Origin: Magnetococcales bacterium
GTDB taxonomy: Bacteria; Pseudomonadota; Magnetococcia; Magnetococcales; DC0425bin3
Length of the DNA stretch: 32,684 nt
Assembly (NCBI GenBank): GCA_015229045.1
Contig: JADGCJ010000028.1
Coordinates: forward strand, 1-32,684
Reading direction: 5' to 3'
Part shown: one piece after another, positions 32,565 through 32,684 of the stretch
Layout: each line of letters begins with the position of its first letter
How positions within the stretch are numbered: position 1 is the first letter of the stretch
The notes under the pieces: model-generated
Told to the model about the DNA's origin: nothing
The model's database searches: none
Seen by the model: only the letters and a program-made list of their open reading frames with translations
Translations under genes and position numbers: made by a program

Positions 32565-32684
32565 CCCTTCTGTTTGTTGACCAGGGCAATCGCATTTGAA
32601 ATTGGCATGCTTGAAAAATCGGACCTTATACCGCGTTTATTTTGAAATACGTCGTTTTTTTGTGATCGGGAAAAAGGGATGACA

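Overview
The window comes from a magnetotactic bacterium. The first 11.4 kb is a plus-strand run of recognisable magnetosome (mam) genes, and the rest is ordinary chromosome plus a large redox gene set. High GC, abundant GC-rich intergenic hairpin repeats, and mamF lying directly after mamK inside a mamAB-type cluster suggest a Magnetococcales-like (Magnetococcia) proteobacterium. That placement is inference from gene order and general resemblance, not from a search.

Positions 183-11431 (+): mamK, mamF (MamF/MmsF family), mamL, mamM, mamO, mamP, mamA, a 501-aa unknown whose last ~120 residues resemble MamA, an Rpn-family nuclease gene, mamQ and mamB. Together these cover magnetosome chain positioning (MamK, MamA), membrane remodelling (MamL, MamQ, MamB), iron transport (MamM, MamB), nucleation (MamO) and iron redox control (MamP). 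No mamN lies between mamM and mamO, and no mamR/S/T follows mamB. The upstream part of the cluster (mamH, mamI, mamE) would lie left of the window. Two insertions stand out: a 125-bp inverted-repeat element whose right end overlaps the mamP start, and the MamA-like/rpn pair between mamA and mamQ, preceded by a 190-bp GC-rich repeat.

Positions 11479-21205 (-): an apparent electron-transfer gene set, in transcription order a membrane FAD/NAD/2Fe-2S oxidoreductase, a four-heme c554-like cytochrome, a fusion of two cyclic-nucleotide-binding-like domains with a four-cluster ferredoxin, a coiled-coil PD-(D/E)XK-like protein, a b-type cytochrome-like membrane protein, a ten-heme cytochrome c with a Cys-rich cytoplasmic head, and an exported TPR protein. 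A chain from NAD(P)H through Fe-S centres to periplasmic hemes is plausible; the physiological acceptor is unknown.

Positions 21231-21672 (-): a toxin-antitoxin pair with an internally shortened ParE-like toxin. Positions 21893-27360 (-): the classic lptD-surA-pdxA-ksgA order (outer-membrane biogenesis, vitamin B6, rRNA methylation), a conserved chromosomal anchor. Positions 27529-32483 (-): a 1423-residue multi-domain membrane protein ending in a PilZ (c-di-GMP-binding) domain, and a small membrane-anchored partner gene just upstream.

No tRNA, rRNA, CRISPR array or complete insertion sequence was seen.
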